From: Melioribacteraceae bacterium
GTDB taxonomy: Bacteria > Bacteroidota > Ignavibacteria > Ignavibacteriales > Melioribacteraceae
Reading direction: 5' to 3'
Length of the DNA: 64,000 bases
Assembly: GCA_035362835.1 (NCBI GenBank)
Contig: DAOSDY010000001.1
Coordinates: forward strand, 1,178,001 to 1,242,000
The position numbers and the translations under genes are program-made. Below, one piece after another: positions 18,102-28,077 of the stretch. Under the pieces are notes generated by a model. The model did not search any database. It saw only the letters and a program-made list of their open reading frames with translations, and had not been told where the DNA came from. Numbering within the stretch: the stretch's first letter is position 1; each line of letters starts with the position of its first letter.

Positions 18102-19253
18102 CTAATTAAAGTTGAGGGTTAATTTAATTATTTCGGGGCGGCTTCCGGTTCTAATTGGCGGACCCCACGTTCCGACTCCAGAGGAAACATAATAGTGTGT
18201 TCCTTCTATTAATCTGTAACCCCATGCAATCTCGTAAATTTTTTCAACAATGTAATTTATGGGCCAAAGCTGGCCGTTGTGTGTATGGCCCGAGAGCTGC
18301 AAATCGATCCCGTTATTACGCGCGTCGTTTAATTGGAACGGCTGATGGTCCATAAGAATTAAAGGTAGCGATTTATCCGCGCCCACAAGAATTTCTTCAA
18401 GCGGTTTTCTCGTATAGTCGGCGAACCTCCGGCTGTCCCGATCTGCCCGGCCGACAATGTAAAGCGAGCTGTCGATTTTTATATATGAATCTATGAGCAT
18501 CCTGATATTATGATTTGTGAGATAGTCGACCGCATCTTTTACACCGCCGATATACTCGTGATTACCCGTGATACCGAAGACTCCGTATTTGGCCTTAAGT
18601 TCAAGAAGTGCCTCGCCTACATTATCCCGAAGAACGGGTTTTATATCCTCATCGATTATATCTCCCGCAAGCAGAATAATATCAGGATTCTGCTTGTTGA
18701 TCTTGTCTACAATCCTGTAAGCAAAATTCTTTCCGTTAACAGTTCCGAGATGCAGATCCGAGGCCATTACAATGTTAAGAGATTTCAGGTCGCCTGCTTT
18801 CTTGTCGAGATTAATGGCATACTTCTTTATCGCTACGAGGCGGGAATTAAAAAAACCGCCCGTTACAATTATCAACACAAGAACTGAAACAATTAATGCA
18901 AGGGTTTGCTTTAATTTATCCGGATTAGCTGTTACTGCATTAGGTATAATCGGCAGGAAATAATTTATTATTCTTACTGCATCGATAATTATCAGCATCA
19001 GTAACGAATAAAACATAATTGCAATCCAGAAGGAGCCGACCCAGACCAGGAAATCGCTTACATACCAGACCCAGTAGTTTTCCAGGAAACGGCCGACTAT
19101 ATATGATAGGACTACAAAAACAAATATTATTGTAAAAATTGTTTTGTACTGATCTGGTACAATTGAAACGACTCTCCGGAAAATGTAGTAATTAACAATT
19201 CCGTAAACGGAGAAGACTATACCGAAAAAAATTATTGCCTGTTGAAGTTTCAT
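18102..19253 (-). CDS. Membrane-anchored metallophosphoesterase (YaeI/YkuE-like)
   Basis: A 383-residue protein with about four N-terminal membrane helices (residues 1-140) followed by a calcineurin-like phosphoesterase domain. The metal-binding motifs are in order: DLHLG (about 167), GDIID (about 198), GNHEY (about 232), DHQPF and SGHTHNGQLW. This layout is that of YaeI/YkuE/YkoQ-type enzymes, which may hydrolyse phosphodiesters in envelope lipids. The actual substrate is unknown. It heads the operon with the ThuA-like gene. Confidence 0.88.
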   Translation of the reverse strand: MKLQQAIIFFGIVFSVYGIVNYYIFRRVVSIVPDQYKTIFTIIFVFVVLSYIVGRFLENYWVWYVSDFLVWVGSFWIAIMFYSLLMLIIIDAVRIINYFLPIIPNAVTANPDKLKQTLALIVSVLVLIIVTGGFFNSRLVAIKKYAINLDKKAGDLKSLNIVMASDLHLGTVNGKNFAYRIVDKINKQNPDIILLAGDIIDEDIKPVLRDNVGEALLELKAKYGVFGITGNHEYIGGVKDAVDYLTNHNIRMLIDSYIKIDSSLYIVGRADRDSRRFADYTRKPLEEILVGADKSLPLILMDHQPFQLNDARNNGIDLQLSGHTHNGQLWPINYIVEKIYEIAWGYRLIEGTHYYVSSGVGTWGPPIRTGSRPEIIKLTLNFN

Positions 19254-19317
19254 ACCTAATTAACCGAAAATGTAAAGGGATGGTTCAAAATTAGAAATGA
19301 TATATCAGAATGGCTAA

Positions 19318-19346
19318 CAAAAAGAGAGCGGAAGTAATCCGCTCTC
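19318..19346 (-). terminator. Rho-independent terminator of the TonB-receptor gene
   Basis: Read on the minus strand, GAGAGCGGA and TCCGCTCTC form a perfect 9-bp stem with a 5-base loop, followed by TTTTTG. It lies 12 bases after the stop codon of the receptor gene. Confidence 0.88.
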
Positions 19347-19358
19347 ATATTATCTTAC

Positions 19359-21815
19359 TTATAGACCGTTGCTTACGTTTATATCAACCCGGTCGTTAAC
19401 TCTGGAAGTGTTCTGGAAATTATTAAAATTGTAGCTTAGAGTGATATTGAATACCGGGGCTTCAGGACGTGCTGAAAAATACATATCTGTTCCGCCTCCC
19501 GCTTTCGAGAAAAGTTTAAACTGTCCGGTGTTGAACAGATTTTGTGCTGTAGCGGTAACAACAAGTCTCTTTTCAAAAAACTCCTGACGCAGTGAAAGAG
19601 TCAGATTAACCAGCGGATCAATTTCTCCCTGAAGAGTCTTCTGTTTAGCAGAATAGAATAACATAACCTGGAACCGGGTGCTGGGCGAGAAATGAATTGT
19701 TGAGCGGAGACGGGACGACCAGACAAATCCGTTCTGTTCATATGATTCGTTCTGTAATATTCCCTCGAGGTGTGTTTTGTATATATTAATTGAAGGGTCA
19801 ATCCGGAACCATTGAGCCAGTGAAATGCCGGCCGATAATTCCGAACCGATCGAATATGTCTCGGCAATATTTCCGAACGACAAGTTCAACCTTCCATCCT
19901 GGCCTATAAAGGCAACCTGCTGAATAGTGTTCGTTGTACTTCTGTAATATGTTTGTGCAGACAAAAACACGCCGCTGATTGTGTTCTGATAATTAAGTTC
20001 AAATGAATTTACCAATTCTGGTTTCAACTCCGGATTTCCGATTACCAGAGCATATGAATCGGAATAATTGGGGAAGGGATTTAGAGAACCCTCAAAAGGC
20101 CTATTGATCCTTCGGCTGTAACTCATTTGGAGCTGCTGCAGCGGATCAATCTTTTTCAAAAGATTCAATGATGGGAAAAGATGAATCTGGTTGTATGAAT
20201 ATTCTTTATCAAGGGTTATCTGATTAAGTAGCCGGTCTGTCTGCTCGGCCCTCAGTCCTATCTGGTAGTCGAGACCGATTGCTTCAAGGTTGTTCGAGTA
20301 TGTTGCGAAAGCAGAATAGATATTGTTCCTGAAATCGAATTTATTTGTATAGACCGGATCAACTGACCACTGGCCGGCAGCCCAGTCGTATCTTCTAAAA
20401 AGGTAATCGAAATTTCTGTAGGCAAGGTTAGCCTGAAGGCCGGCTTCAAACTTTGATTTGTCGCTGATCTTATAGGAATAATTTAGTTTGAATCTCCCGT
20501 CGTTTCTTTTTGTATCATTATTGTTTTGAATAGTAACCGGGTTTAACGACCAGTTTTCGTGATTAATGTCGGTTAAGTATTCTCTTGCAGTCTGAAGATT
20601 CGGTTGAGATACATTTGAATAAACTGCTTCGAACGTAAGTTCATCAATCTTGGGATTAAACTGGTGGTTGAAGTAAAGAATCGACTGATAATACCGCGCT
20701 GTAACCTCCGATAATTGCTGATTTGTTGTGTATTTTTTCATATTCGAGGCGGTGCTCGGCTGGTCTTCGCCATTTAATATAAACGTTCCATTGAAGGCGA
20801 CACGTCCGATTGAATTAGTAAAAGAAATTCCGGTAACCGGACTGAAGGTATAATCTATTCCGACTTTTGCGCTGTAGTTCTCTCTTCGGAATCTCTGATT
20901 TATTTCCGCCCTCTGGTAGAGCATATCGGTTGCCGTCGGTGTAAAACGGTCGTAATCCTGTTCGTTTGTATTGTTGAATAATCTATAATCACCGTTTCCG
21001 GTTAACGCCCAGTTACCCGATTTATAATTTATAGTAACATCGCTGTTGTACTTGGATCTGGAACCGATACCCCCGTTAAGAACGCCCGACATATTATCGT
21101 AAGCAGATACTTTTGTAACAATGTTAACGATACCGGCAGCACCCTCGGCATCATATTTAGCCGATGGATTTGTAATTAACTCAATATTGTCGATTATATT
21201 TGCGGGTATTTGCCTCAACGCGTCTGCCCCCTGAAGTACTCCGGGCCGTCCGTTTACAAGAACTGTAAAATTAGAGCTTCCGCGCAGAGTAACATTACCG
21301 TTCTGATCCACCTGGATCGACGGATGATTCTGCAATACATCGAGAGCCGTTCCGCCTGCCGCAGTATTATCTTTGCTTACGTTTATCACCCTTTTGTCAA
21401 GATGATATTCTTCGGTCGGTTTTTCTCCAACAACATTCACCGCATCAATTGCAATTTCGGTCGGATTTATTTTTACAACACCGAGAGAGATCTCCTTTTT
21501 ATCCGGTGTTATGGCGATGTTCGGAATAATTGTTTTGTCGTAACCGATAAAACTTACTTTTACATAATAGGTGCCTTCAGGAATATTCGGTATGAGCAGC
21601 TCGCCGTTTTTTCCCGAAGCGCTGCCAGTAATAAAAGTTGAATCAGCAGATTTGTGGACGGTAACATTGGCATATTCAACCGGAATGTTGTTTTTTCCGT
21701 CCATAATAACAGCTTTTATAATCCCTTTTTTCGTGTCGATTTTTTCTCCGCCGGGCAAAAACGTTGACGAATAAAGAGATGTAGTAAAGATTAGAAGCAA
21801 CAAGAGCTTTTTCAT
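19359..21815 (-). CDS. TonB-dependent outer membrane receptor
   Basis: An 818-residue outer membrane beta-barrel. Order of parts: signal peptide, a carboxypeptidase-regulatory-like beta-sandwich (about 30-115), a plug domain (about 140-235, with NGRPGVLQGADALRQIP and EGAAGIVNIVTK), then a long barrel of the OMP_b-brl_3 type common in Bacteroidota. The barrel has many aromatic-rich strands (RINRPFEGSLNPFPNY, TNTIQQV). Such proteins import siderophores, oligosaccharides or peptides using TonB energy. The cargo cannot be told from sequence; there is no SusD partner next to it. It is monocistronic between two terminators. Confidence 0.9.
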   Translation of the reverse strand: MKKLLLLLIFTTSLYSSTFLPGGEKIDTKKGIIKAVIMDGKNNIPVEYANVTVHKSADSTFITGSASGKNGELLIPNIPEGTYYVKVSFIGYDKTIIPNIAITPDKKEISLGVVKINPTEIAIDAVNVVGEKPTEEYHLDKRVINVSKDNTAAGGTALDVLQNHPSIQVDQNGNVTLRGSSNFTVLVNGRPGVLQGADALRQIPANIIDNIELITNPSAKYDAEGAAGIVNIVTKVSAYDNMSGVLNGGIGSRSKYNSDVTINYKSGNWALTGNGDYRLFNNTNEQDYDRFTPTATDMLYQRAEINQRFRRENYSAKVGIDYTFSPVTGISFTNSIGRVAFNGTFILNGEDQPSTASNMKKYTTNQQLSEVTARYYQSILYFNHQFNPKIDELTFEAVYSNVSQPNLQTAREYLTDINHENWSLNPVTIQNNNDTKRNDGRFKLNYSYKISDKSKFEAGLQANLAYRNFDYLFRRYDWAAGQWSVDPVYTNKFDFRNNIYSAFATYSNNLEAIGLDYQIGLRAEQTDRLLNQITLDKEYSYNQIHLFPSLNLLKKIDPLQQLQMSYSRRINRPFEGSLNPFPNYSDSYALVIGNPELKPELVNSFELNYQNTISGVFLSAQTYYRSTTNTIQQVAFIGQDGRLNLSFGNIAETYSIGSELSAGISLAQWFRIDPSINIYKTHLEGILQNESYEQNGFVWSSRLRSTIHFSPSTRFQVMLFYSAKQKTLQGEIDPLVNLTLSLRQEFFEKRLVVTATAQNLFNTGQFKLFSKAGGGTDMYFSARPEAPVFNITLSYNFNNFQNTSRVNDRVDINVSNGL

Positions 21816-21895
21816 TTATCCCCCCGATTAAATTTATTTTACTACCCTATAGACGAGGAAAGCTCGAAAAAAGTTACCGAGGGATAAAAATTTTA

Positions 21896-21932
21896 TATAA
21901 GCGGCCGGATTAACCGATCCAGCCGCCTTATA
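21896..21932 (-). terminator. Probable terminator of the deacetylase gene
   Basis: TATAAG-GCGGC-type arms (21896-21910 and 21916-21932) form a stem of about 15 bp with one mismatch and one bulge. On the minus strand it is followed by an AT-rich TATAAAATTTTTAT stretch. It sits between the deacetylase stop and the receptor start. Confidence 0.65.
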
Positions 21933-21956
21933 AGTCGGCAATTGTTTTGTGCGGTA

Positions 21957-22895
21957 TTATTCTGATTCAATTCCCGCGAGGTCTAAAATGCTTTGCGGTG
22001 TTGTCGGTTCGTTTCCGAAAAAATCTCTTTTCTTTCCCGCTGTAATTGCCCACCGGTGAATCCATGAAATGCCGTTATTTTTAATAAACCTGTCGGCGGT
22101 TTCGTAAGCAGGGTCTTTAAGAGCTTCCTCCAGGGAGATAAATTTATAATTCAGGGACCGGATCATTTCGCAAAGCTCATGGTAATAATCCGCATTTAGA
22201 GAATTTGCATGAATCAGAAGAATGTGTGAAATATCTCTTCCGAACAGGGATTGTGCCTGTTCCTCCCAGTATAAGAGTTTCTCTTTCATATAGCGGATAT
22301 ATTCTTCGCCCACATATTTCATAAGAGCTACATTATTATCGAGCCGGACTTTTTCATAAGCAGCGGCAAAGATCCACTCGGAATTATCAACCGACACCGG
22401 TGCAACTGTGTATCCGCTCTCTTTAAGGAAAGATTCAATCCGGTTTTTTGTTTCAAGGGAAGTGCCTGTATGAAGAAACGGGTGTCTGAAGAACCGGAGT
22501 TGTTTACCGCGCTGGTTCATCAACTTTCGCGTTACAATTTCACCGCGCTTAATATTTTCGATGAATTCTTCCGGCGGAATCCGGTTAGCGCTTTGATGAC
22601 CGTATGTATGGTTGCCAAGCTCAAATCCGGCATCGAGCCATTTTGTTAGTAATCCGGTCTTGGAGCTATCGGGACTGCCGTCTGTATAAAGTTTATCCTC
22701 ATTTACAAATCCAATAACAGGGGCTCCCTGCCGGACAAGCTGATTTAACAGCCTGTCTGTTAAATCCCCGTATTCCTTCCTGTCATAATGAATGATACGA
22801 TTTAAAGGAAGGTCGTCTATTGTAATCGCGATATTTTTTGTCTGGCCGGATGTTGTTAAAGTATAAAGCAGAGACAGGAATAGAAATTTATTCAT
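21957..22895 (-). CDS. Secreted polysaccharide deacetylase (CE4/NodB-like)
   Basis: A 312-residue exported enzyme with a short signal peptide. The metal-dependent deacetylase motifs are all visible: TIDDLP at 25-30 (Asp27/Asp28), NHTYGH at 95-100 giving two His ligands, and RHPFLHTG. These predict removal of acetyl groups from a polysaccharide or peptidoglycan-like substrate. It is the last gene of a minus-strand run (transporter, porin, amidohydrolase, deacetylase), 47 bp after the amidohydrolase. Substrate unknown. Confidence 0.87.
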   Translation of the reverse strand: MNKFLFLSLLYTLTTSGQTKNIAITIDDLPLNRIIHYDRKEYGDLTDRLLNQLVRQGAPVIGFVNEDKLYTDGSPDSSKTGLLTKWLDAGFELGNHTYGHQSANRIPPEEFIENIKRGEIVTRKLMNQRGKQLRFFRHPFLHTGTSLETKNRIESFLKESGYTVAPVSVDNSEWIFAAAYEKVRLDNNVALMKYVGEEYIRYMKEKLLYWEEQAQSLFGRDISHILLIHANSLNADYYHELCEMIRSLNYKFISLEEALKDPAYETADRFIKNNGISWIHRWAITAGKKRDFFGNEPTTPQSILDLAGIESE

Positions 22896-22942
22896 TGTTT
22901 GTATCCCCCCGATTTATTTTGTGTTGTTATGATAAAATAGAA

Positions 22943-24673
22943 TTAATTTGAACGGTATGAAATTTTTCCTCCAACAATAGTGAATAGCACGTCAGTACTC
23001 AAAATATCGTTATCAGAACAGGTTAGAAGATTTTTCGAAAGCACAACAATATCGGCAAGCTTGCCGATAGATAAAGAGCCTTTTAAATTTTCTTCGAAAG
23101 ATGTAAAGGCCCCGTTTATCGTATATGATTTCAAAGCTTCAAGGCGCGACATTTTCTGATCCGGATAAAACTCATCACCACCGGAAGATTTTCTTGTAAC
23201 GGCAGAATAGAAACATTTTATAGGATCAACATCTTCAACGGGCGCATCTGTCCCGTTGCATATACGCGCACCACTATCTATCAGTTTTTTCCACACATAA
23301 GCGCCCTCGGCAGCGCGGACATCGCCGATTCTTTCGGGAACGAACGTTGCATCGGAGGTGCAGTGAACGCTCTGCATCGCCGGAATTACCCCAAGCTCTG
23401 CAAATCTCGGAATATCAGCTTCCGAAAGATGCTGCGCGTGTTCAATGCACCAGCGTAAATCCTTTTTATTCGGATGTTTTGAAAAAGCATCTTCATAAAT
23501 ATTTAGAACCTCGCGGTTGCCGCGGTCTCCAATGGCGTGAATCCGCATTTGAAAACCGTTTTGAATAGCGAGCTCGGAAACTTTTTTAAGAGTTTCAATT
23601 GGCGTAACATTGGATCCCGAGTGGGTTTGCAGATCCGTATACGGCTCAATCATCCATGCGCCGCGGGAACCGAGCGCCCCGTCGACATACTGCTTTATTG
23701 AACGGACGGTTAGAAAATTATTTGCATATCCGATCAGTTTGTAGTTGTTCAATTTTTCTTTCATATTGTCGTATGAGTCGCCGATCATAATATTAAGCCG
23801 AAGCATAAGTTTATTAGAATCGGCCTGTTCCTTAATAAGATCAATAAGTTCGAAAGTTTCGCCGGCATCGTGAAAAGACGTTATTCCCTTTCGGAGAGAT
23901 TCTTCCGAGGCAAGACGGATCTGGCTTATATAATCGTTCCGTATTTCCGCCGGTGTTCTGCTGTTAAAATAATCGTTGTAAAGATTAGCGATCAGGTTTT
24001 CGGCGTTTTCTTCAAAAACCCCAACGGGAACCCCCAATGAATCACGAATAATTGTACCTCCAACCGGATCTGGTGTCGATTTGGAAATTCCGGCGAGATC
24101 CATTGCTTTCCGGTTTGCAAATATTGCGTGTCCGCTCGCGTGGGAAAGCATAACGGGATTGTTCGGAGAAGCTTTGCTTAATTGTTCATGAACGGGATAT
24201 CCATGAACGTTCGGGAAAGGAACCGGATCAAATTTTTCCTGGTGCCAACCTCTTCCCAGGATCCATTCACCGGGCCTTGCCGTCTCGCAGGCCTTAGCTA
24301 CAATTGCAATAACTTCATCCCAGTTCTTAGCATTCCTCAAATCCAGTATTTGTTTCGATTTCCCAAGTCCCAGAAAATGCGCATGACTTTCAATAAATCC
24401 CGGCATCACAAATTTTCCTTGGAGATCAATCACCTCAGTTGAATCGCCGGTGTAATATTCGACCTCGTCGGATGATCCGACAAACAAAATGCTTCCGTTT
24501 TTAATCGCGATTGCTTCCGCAGACGGAATGGATTCATCCATGGTCGCAATAATTCCGTTTGTAAGTACCAGGTCCGCAGCTTCTTTCACTTCTTTTCCTC
24601 CGCAACTTTGAAAAAAGGTTAGCAAAACGAGACTAACTAAAACAGGGAAAAACTTACTTTGTAATTTCATCAT
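22943..24673 (-). CDS. Amidohydrolase lipoprotein (YtcJ-like)
   Basis: A 576-residue metal-dependent amidohydrolase of the amidohydro_3/YtcJ group. It starts with a lipoprotein signal (FFQSC, lipobox Cys near residue 24), so it is membrane-anchored in the envelope. Motifs include the metal-binding ESHAHFLG, later RIHAIGDRGNREVL and IEHAQHLS histidines, and the NGTDAPVEDVDP aspartate segment. Relatives hydrolyse amides, formamides or aryl carbamates, but substrates are seldom known. Gene order behind a porin and exporter suggests a small uptake/processing unit. Confidence 0.87.
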   Translation of the reverse strand: MMKLQSKFFPVLVSLVLLTFFQSCGGKEVKEAADLVLTNGIIATMDESIPSAEAIAIKNGSILFVGSSDEVEYYTGDSTEVIDLQGKFVMPGFIESHAHFLGLGKSKQILDLRNAKNWDEVIAIVAKACETARPGEWILGRGWHQEKFDPVPFPNVHGYPVHEQLSKASPNNPVMLSHASGHAIFANRKAMDLAGISKSTPDPVGGTIIRDSLGVPVGVFEENAENLIANLYNDYFNSRTPAEIRNDYISQIRLASEESLRKGITSFHDAGETFELIDLIKEQADSNKLMLRLNIMIGDSYDNMKEKLNNYKLIGYANNFLTVRSIKQYVDGALGSRGAWMIEPYTDLQTHSGSNVTPIETLKKVSELAIQNGFQMRIHAIGDRGNREVLNIYEDAFSKHPNKKDLRWCIEHAQHLSEADIPRFAELGVIPAMQSVHCTSDATFVPERIGDVRAAEGAYVWKKLIDSGARICNGTDAPVEDVDPIKCFYSAVTRKSSGGDEFYPDQKMSRLEALKSYTINGAFTSFEENLKGSLSIGKLADIVVLSKNLLTCSDNDILSTDVLFTIVGGKISYRSN

Positions 24674-24704
24674 TACATTCCCGAATTTGTCTTAAATCAA
24701 TTTA

Positions 24705-25820
24705 TTAATATCTGAATTCAACGGCTACCTCGAAGATATAATCATCTCTGGATAAAGCGGGTATTTTTTTAATCCGATCGTAATCAATTAAAATTTTTGA
24801 ATCCCCAAAAAAGTAATAAGCAATTCCGGCAATAAATCTTTCGGACTCTCTCAAAATATTTTGCGCCCCGGATGAAAAATAATCGTATCGACCGATCAGA
24901 CTTAGTTTTGTCCCGGGTATATTGAAATCGGCAAAAAATGAGTATCCTTTATTTGAGGGGGGCTTACCGGATTGATCGAGTCGGCTGCCGTCTTCAAATC
25001 CTTTACCCGTATAATAAATCGCAGTGGCATCAAAAAGTCTGCTTTCATACGAGATTATCCCCGCGGCAACACTGTGTTCCGGGGAGGAAGCAATGTTTCC
25101 TTTTCCGTAAGTTCCGGCAAAACTTAATTGAAGGCCCGGCAGATAATCCGGAACCGGGCGAAGCGACAGCCTGCCGTCTAAAGTTTTGTTTTCATTTTTT
25201 TCGATAGCGTGATAACCGCCTCCGTTATAAATCCCGACGGCAATACTTCCGTATTTTCCGGGAAAGTTGTTACTTACATTTTTTTGATATTCTTCGCTCA
25301 GTTCTCCCCCGAGGAGGGAAACAAACCCTATTCCGTAATCAGCCGAACTTAGCAATCCGTATCTTTCAAGGAACATAGTGCCCTGAACACGGTAGCGGTT
25401 GATCGACTGCTCAAAATCGATCCAGGGACGGCTGACCAATCCGAATTCAAGGTAAGGCTTATGAAAAAAACTTCCGCCTTCAAACTGGTAGCGCAGGAAA
25501 CCGTATTTAAGACGAATCTCGATGTCTCCCTCGCCATCACCTTCCCGGTCAACCACCACATCCTGTGTAATTCTTGCCGAGAACCGGTCGTCGAACTTTT
25601 TCTGGAAAGTAATATATCCCCGTTTAAGAAGGAATTCGTTGTCGGTTATGTTATTGAATCTTCCGCTCTGATAGGAGATGAACCATTGACCCGAGAATTT
25701 TATATCGTTAAAAAATTTTTTAATTAAATCCTCGAATCCGTTCTCTTCGGACTGTGCCGAAAGAGAAAGAGCTGAAAGCAGATTTAAGATTAACAAAAAA
25801 ACTATCGTTCTTTTTTTCAT
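24705..25820 (-). CDS. Outer membrane porin-like protein
   Basis: A 371-residue protein with a signal peptide (ends near SLSAQ) and alternating beta-strand pattern with a C-terminal aromatic residue (VAVEFRY), typical of outer membrane barrels. Segments such as LLKRGYITFQKKF, FLRYQF and RYDYFSSG resemble the phosphate-selective porin O/P type. Likely 16 strands, but no selectivity can be assigned. It lies 31 bp upstream of the amidohydrolase and 14 bp downstream of the EamA gene. Confidence 0.78.
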   Translation of the reverse strand: MKKRTIVFLLILNLLSALSLSAQSEENGFEDLIKKFFNDIKFSGQWFISYQSGRFNNITDNEFLLKRGYITFQKKFDDRFSARITQDVVVDREGDGEGDIEIRLKYGFLRYQFEGGSFFHKPYLEFGLVSRPWIDFEQSINRYRVQGTMFLERYGLLSSADYGIGFVSLLGGELSEEYQKNVSNNFPGKYGSIAVGIYNGGGYHAIEKNENKTLDGRLSLRPVPDYLPGLQLSFAGTYGKGNIASSPEHSVAAGIISYESRLFDATAIYYTGKGFEDGSRLDQSGKPPSNKGYSFFADFNIPGTKLSLIGRYDYFSSGAQNILRESERFIAGIAYYFFGDSKILIDYDRIKKIPALSRDDYIFEVAVEFRY

Positions 25821-25834
25821 TCAATCCCGCCAAT

Positions 25835-26758
25835 CTATTTTCTGTTTACTAAAATTACACCGCCGATAATTATCAAACCGCTTACAAAAGTTAATAAACT
25901 TATTTCTTCATTTAAAAAAATCCACGCGGTAAATACTGTGACGAAAGGCTCCAGATAAAGAAAGGCCCCGACTTTAGAAGCCGGCATTCGGCTTAGTGAT
26001 TCCGCCCAAAAAACATATGCAATTCCGGAGCATAAAAGACCGAGAAACAAAATAGAAGTCCAACCGGCAGCCGTTAGATTAATAAGAGCTGAAATATTCT
26101 CCGCGGTTAATGCAAAGGGCACAACTATTATTGACATCATTATAAACAAAAACAGGATTGTCATAATCGGAGAGTATTCAATTGTAATCCTTTTTCCAAC
26201 AAGGGAATAGACGCTCCATGTAAAAGAACTCATCAGAACTAGCAAATCACCTTTGTTTGATATCAGATCGATCGAGGTAACATCACCCTTACCGACAAGC
26301 AATAGAAGACCGCCGAATGCCACCAGTATACCGAAAATCTGAATAGGGGAGATTCTTTCCTTGAAAAATAAAAATCCCAGTAGAACCATAAAGACCGGGG
26401 TAATCCCGATAATCCAGCCGGTATTGGAAGCGGAAGTATATTGAAGCCCGGTAACCTGAATCCATAGATGAAACGATGCAATTAATGAAAGTATGAATAT
26501 CCGGCCGTGATTTTTAAGATTAACAGAAAAATTTTTTTTCTGATGTATGGCGATCGAAGCCAGAAGGCTTATAGCAAGAACCTGTCTTAAAAATATTATA
26601 AGCAGCGGCTCGAGTTCTTCAAGCGCCTGTTTTGTGGCAATGAAAGAAGCGCCCCAAAATATTACGGAAACAATCGGCTTCCAGTATTCTACTAAAAAAC
26701 CGGCGGTCGCGGTTCTGTTTGGTTTTTGTTTGTCTAAACTCACGGCAAAAATTAACAA
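25835..26758 (-). CDS. EamA/DMT-family membrane transporter
   Basis: A 307-residue drug/metabolite transporter with ten predicted membrane helices in two EamA repeats (VSVIFWGASFIATKQAL in the first, SSFTWSVYSLVGKRI in the second, then FLYLEPFVTVFTAWIFL). Such proteins export amino acids, nucleosides or small drugs. The start is uncertain: TTG at 26758 is used here, and a GTG five codons in is the alternative; neither has a strong ribosome site. It heads the four-gene minus-strand cluster and is divergent from the GNAT-like gene. Confidence 0.82.
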   Translation of the reverse strand: MLIFAVSLDKQKPNRTATAGFLVEYWKPIVSVIFWGASFIATKQALEELEPLLIIFLRQVLAISLLASIAIHQKKNFSVNLKNHGRIFILSLIASFHLWIQVTGLQYTSASNTGWIIGITPVFMVLLGFLFFKERISPIQIFGILVAFGGLLLLVGKGDVTSIDLISNKGDLLVLMSSFTWSVYSLVGKRITIEYSPIMTILFLFIMMSIIVVPFALTAENISALINLTAAGWTSILFLGLLCSGIAYVFWAESLSRMPASKVGAFLYLEPFVTVFTAWIFLNEEISLLTFVSGLIIIGGVILVNRK

Positions 26759-26902
26759 TTTCTTTCTTAAACATTCAAAGCAGATACCCGCTTGAAATTA
26801 ACTATTCGGGGTTTTTTAAGTTGCTTTCTGAAGGAAAATAAAATTATCTTTGATTTGATTCATAAAAAAAGTTCATATTATAAACCGGGGCGGAACCTGC
26901 TG

Positions 26903-28024
26903 ATGGGCATCGAAATAAAAGAAGTAAAATCGAAATCAGATCTAAAAAAATTCATAACATTTCCCTATAAACACTATTCGAGCAATAAATTCTGGGTACC
27001 GCCTCTCTTAATGGATGAAAATAAAAATCTGGATGCCGATAAAAATCCGGCATTCGATTTCTGTGAAGCATCCTACTGGCTTGCATTTAAAGACGGACGT
27101 GTTGCAGGCAGAATAGCCGGAATTATTAATAACCGGTACAATGAAAAAGTCGGAAAGAAAATTGCAAGATTCGGTTATGTAGAGTTTATTGACGACAGCG
27201 AAGTTTCAACTCAACTTTTTAAAACAGCGGAGGAGTGGGCGAAGAATAAAAACGCAGAAGCAATTCACGGACCGCTCGGCTTTACCGACATGGATCCGGA
27301 AGGGATGTTAATTGAAGGGTTTGAAGAGCTTCCGACAATCGCGACCATTTATAATTTTCCATATTACCCGGCCCACATAGAAAAACTTGGTTATCAAAAA
27401 GATATAGATTGGATGGAGTACGAACTCGTTCCCCCGAAAGAAATTCCCGAAAAGGTTGAGAGAATTGCAAAAGCAGTTCTTGAAAGATACCGTCTCCGAA
27501 TGCTTGAAGTAAAAAAAGCCAAAGATCTTCTACCTTACGCCCATGAAATATTCCACGTTCTAAATGATGCGTATAAAGATATTTACGGATTCGTTCCGCT
27601 AACCGAAAAGCAGATCGATCTATATGTAAAACAATATTTCGGTTTCATAAAGCCGGGATTTGTGCCGGTTGTGGTAAATGAAAAGAATGAAGTTGTTGCA
27701 TTCGGAATTACAATGCCCTCGTTATCCAAGGCATTTCAGAAAGCAAAGGGAAAATTGTTTCCGTTCGGATTGTTCTACATTTTAAAAGCATTGAGAAAAA
27801 ACGACCGCGTTGATCTGTACCTTACCGGAGTACGGCCGGATTATCAGGATAAAGGAGTTAACGCAATAATGATGTATGAAATCAACAAAATCTATATTGC
27901 CAACAACATTTCTAAAGCAGAATCTAATCCCGAACTGGAAACCAATACCAAGGTTCAAGCACAGTGGCGTCATTATCAGGGAAGGCAGCACAAAAGACGA
28001 AGATGCTATATCAAGCATTTTTAA
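26903..28024 (+). CDS. GNAT-like N-acetyltransferase family protein
   Basis: A 373-residue cytosolic protein resembling a widespread family annotated as GNAT-fold or hypothetical. Visible conserved parts are VPPLLMDE, the GPLGFTDMDPEGMLIEGFEE segment region, HEIFHVLNDAYKDIYGF, and a C-terminal basic ending GRQHKRRRCYI. The start chosen is ATG 26903 (MGIEIKEV). An in-frame extension of 37 residues from 26792 looks non-coding, with low similarity to the family start and no ribosome site. Substrate unknown. Confidence 0.8.
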   Translation: MGIEIKEVKSKSDLKKFITFPYKHYSSNKFWVPPLLMDENKNLDADKNPAFDFCEASYWLAFKDGRVAGRIAGIINNRYNEKVGKKIARFGYVEFIDDSEVSTQLFKTAEEWAKNKNAEAIHGPLGFTDMDPEGMLIEGFEELPTIATIYNFPYYPAHIEKLGYQKDIDWMEYELVPPKEIPEKVERIAKAVLERYRLRMLEVKKAKDLLPYAHEIFHVLNDAYKDIYGFVPLTEKQIDLYVKQYFGFIKPGFVPVVVNEKNEVVAFGITMPSLSKAFQKAKGKLFPFGLFYILKALRKNDRVDLYLTGVRPDYQDKGVNAIMMYEINKIYIANNISKAESNPELETNTKVQAQWRHYQGRQHKRRRCYIKHF

Positions 28025-28077
28025 ATACGAAACAATCAGTTAAAAAATAATTTAAAATAAATTACCCCGGCCGGAGG

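Noticed and set aside
26792..26902. 37-residue extension of the GNAT-like protein
   Set aside because: It looks like translated spacer, with no ribosome site; the family start matches ATG 26903.
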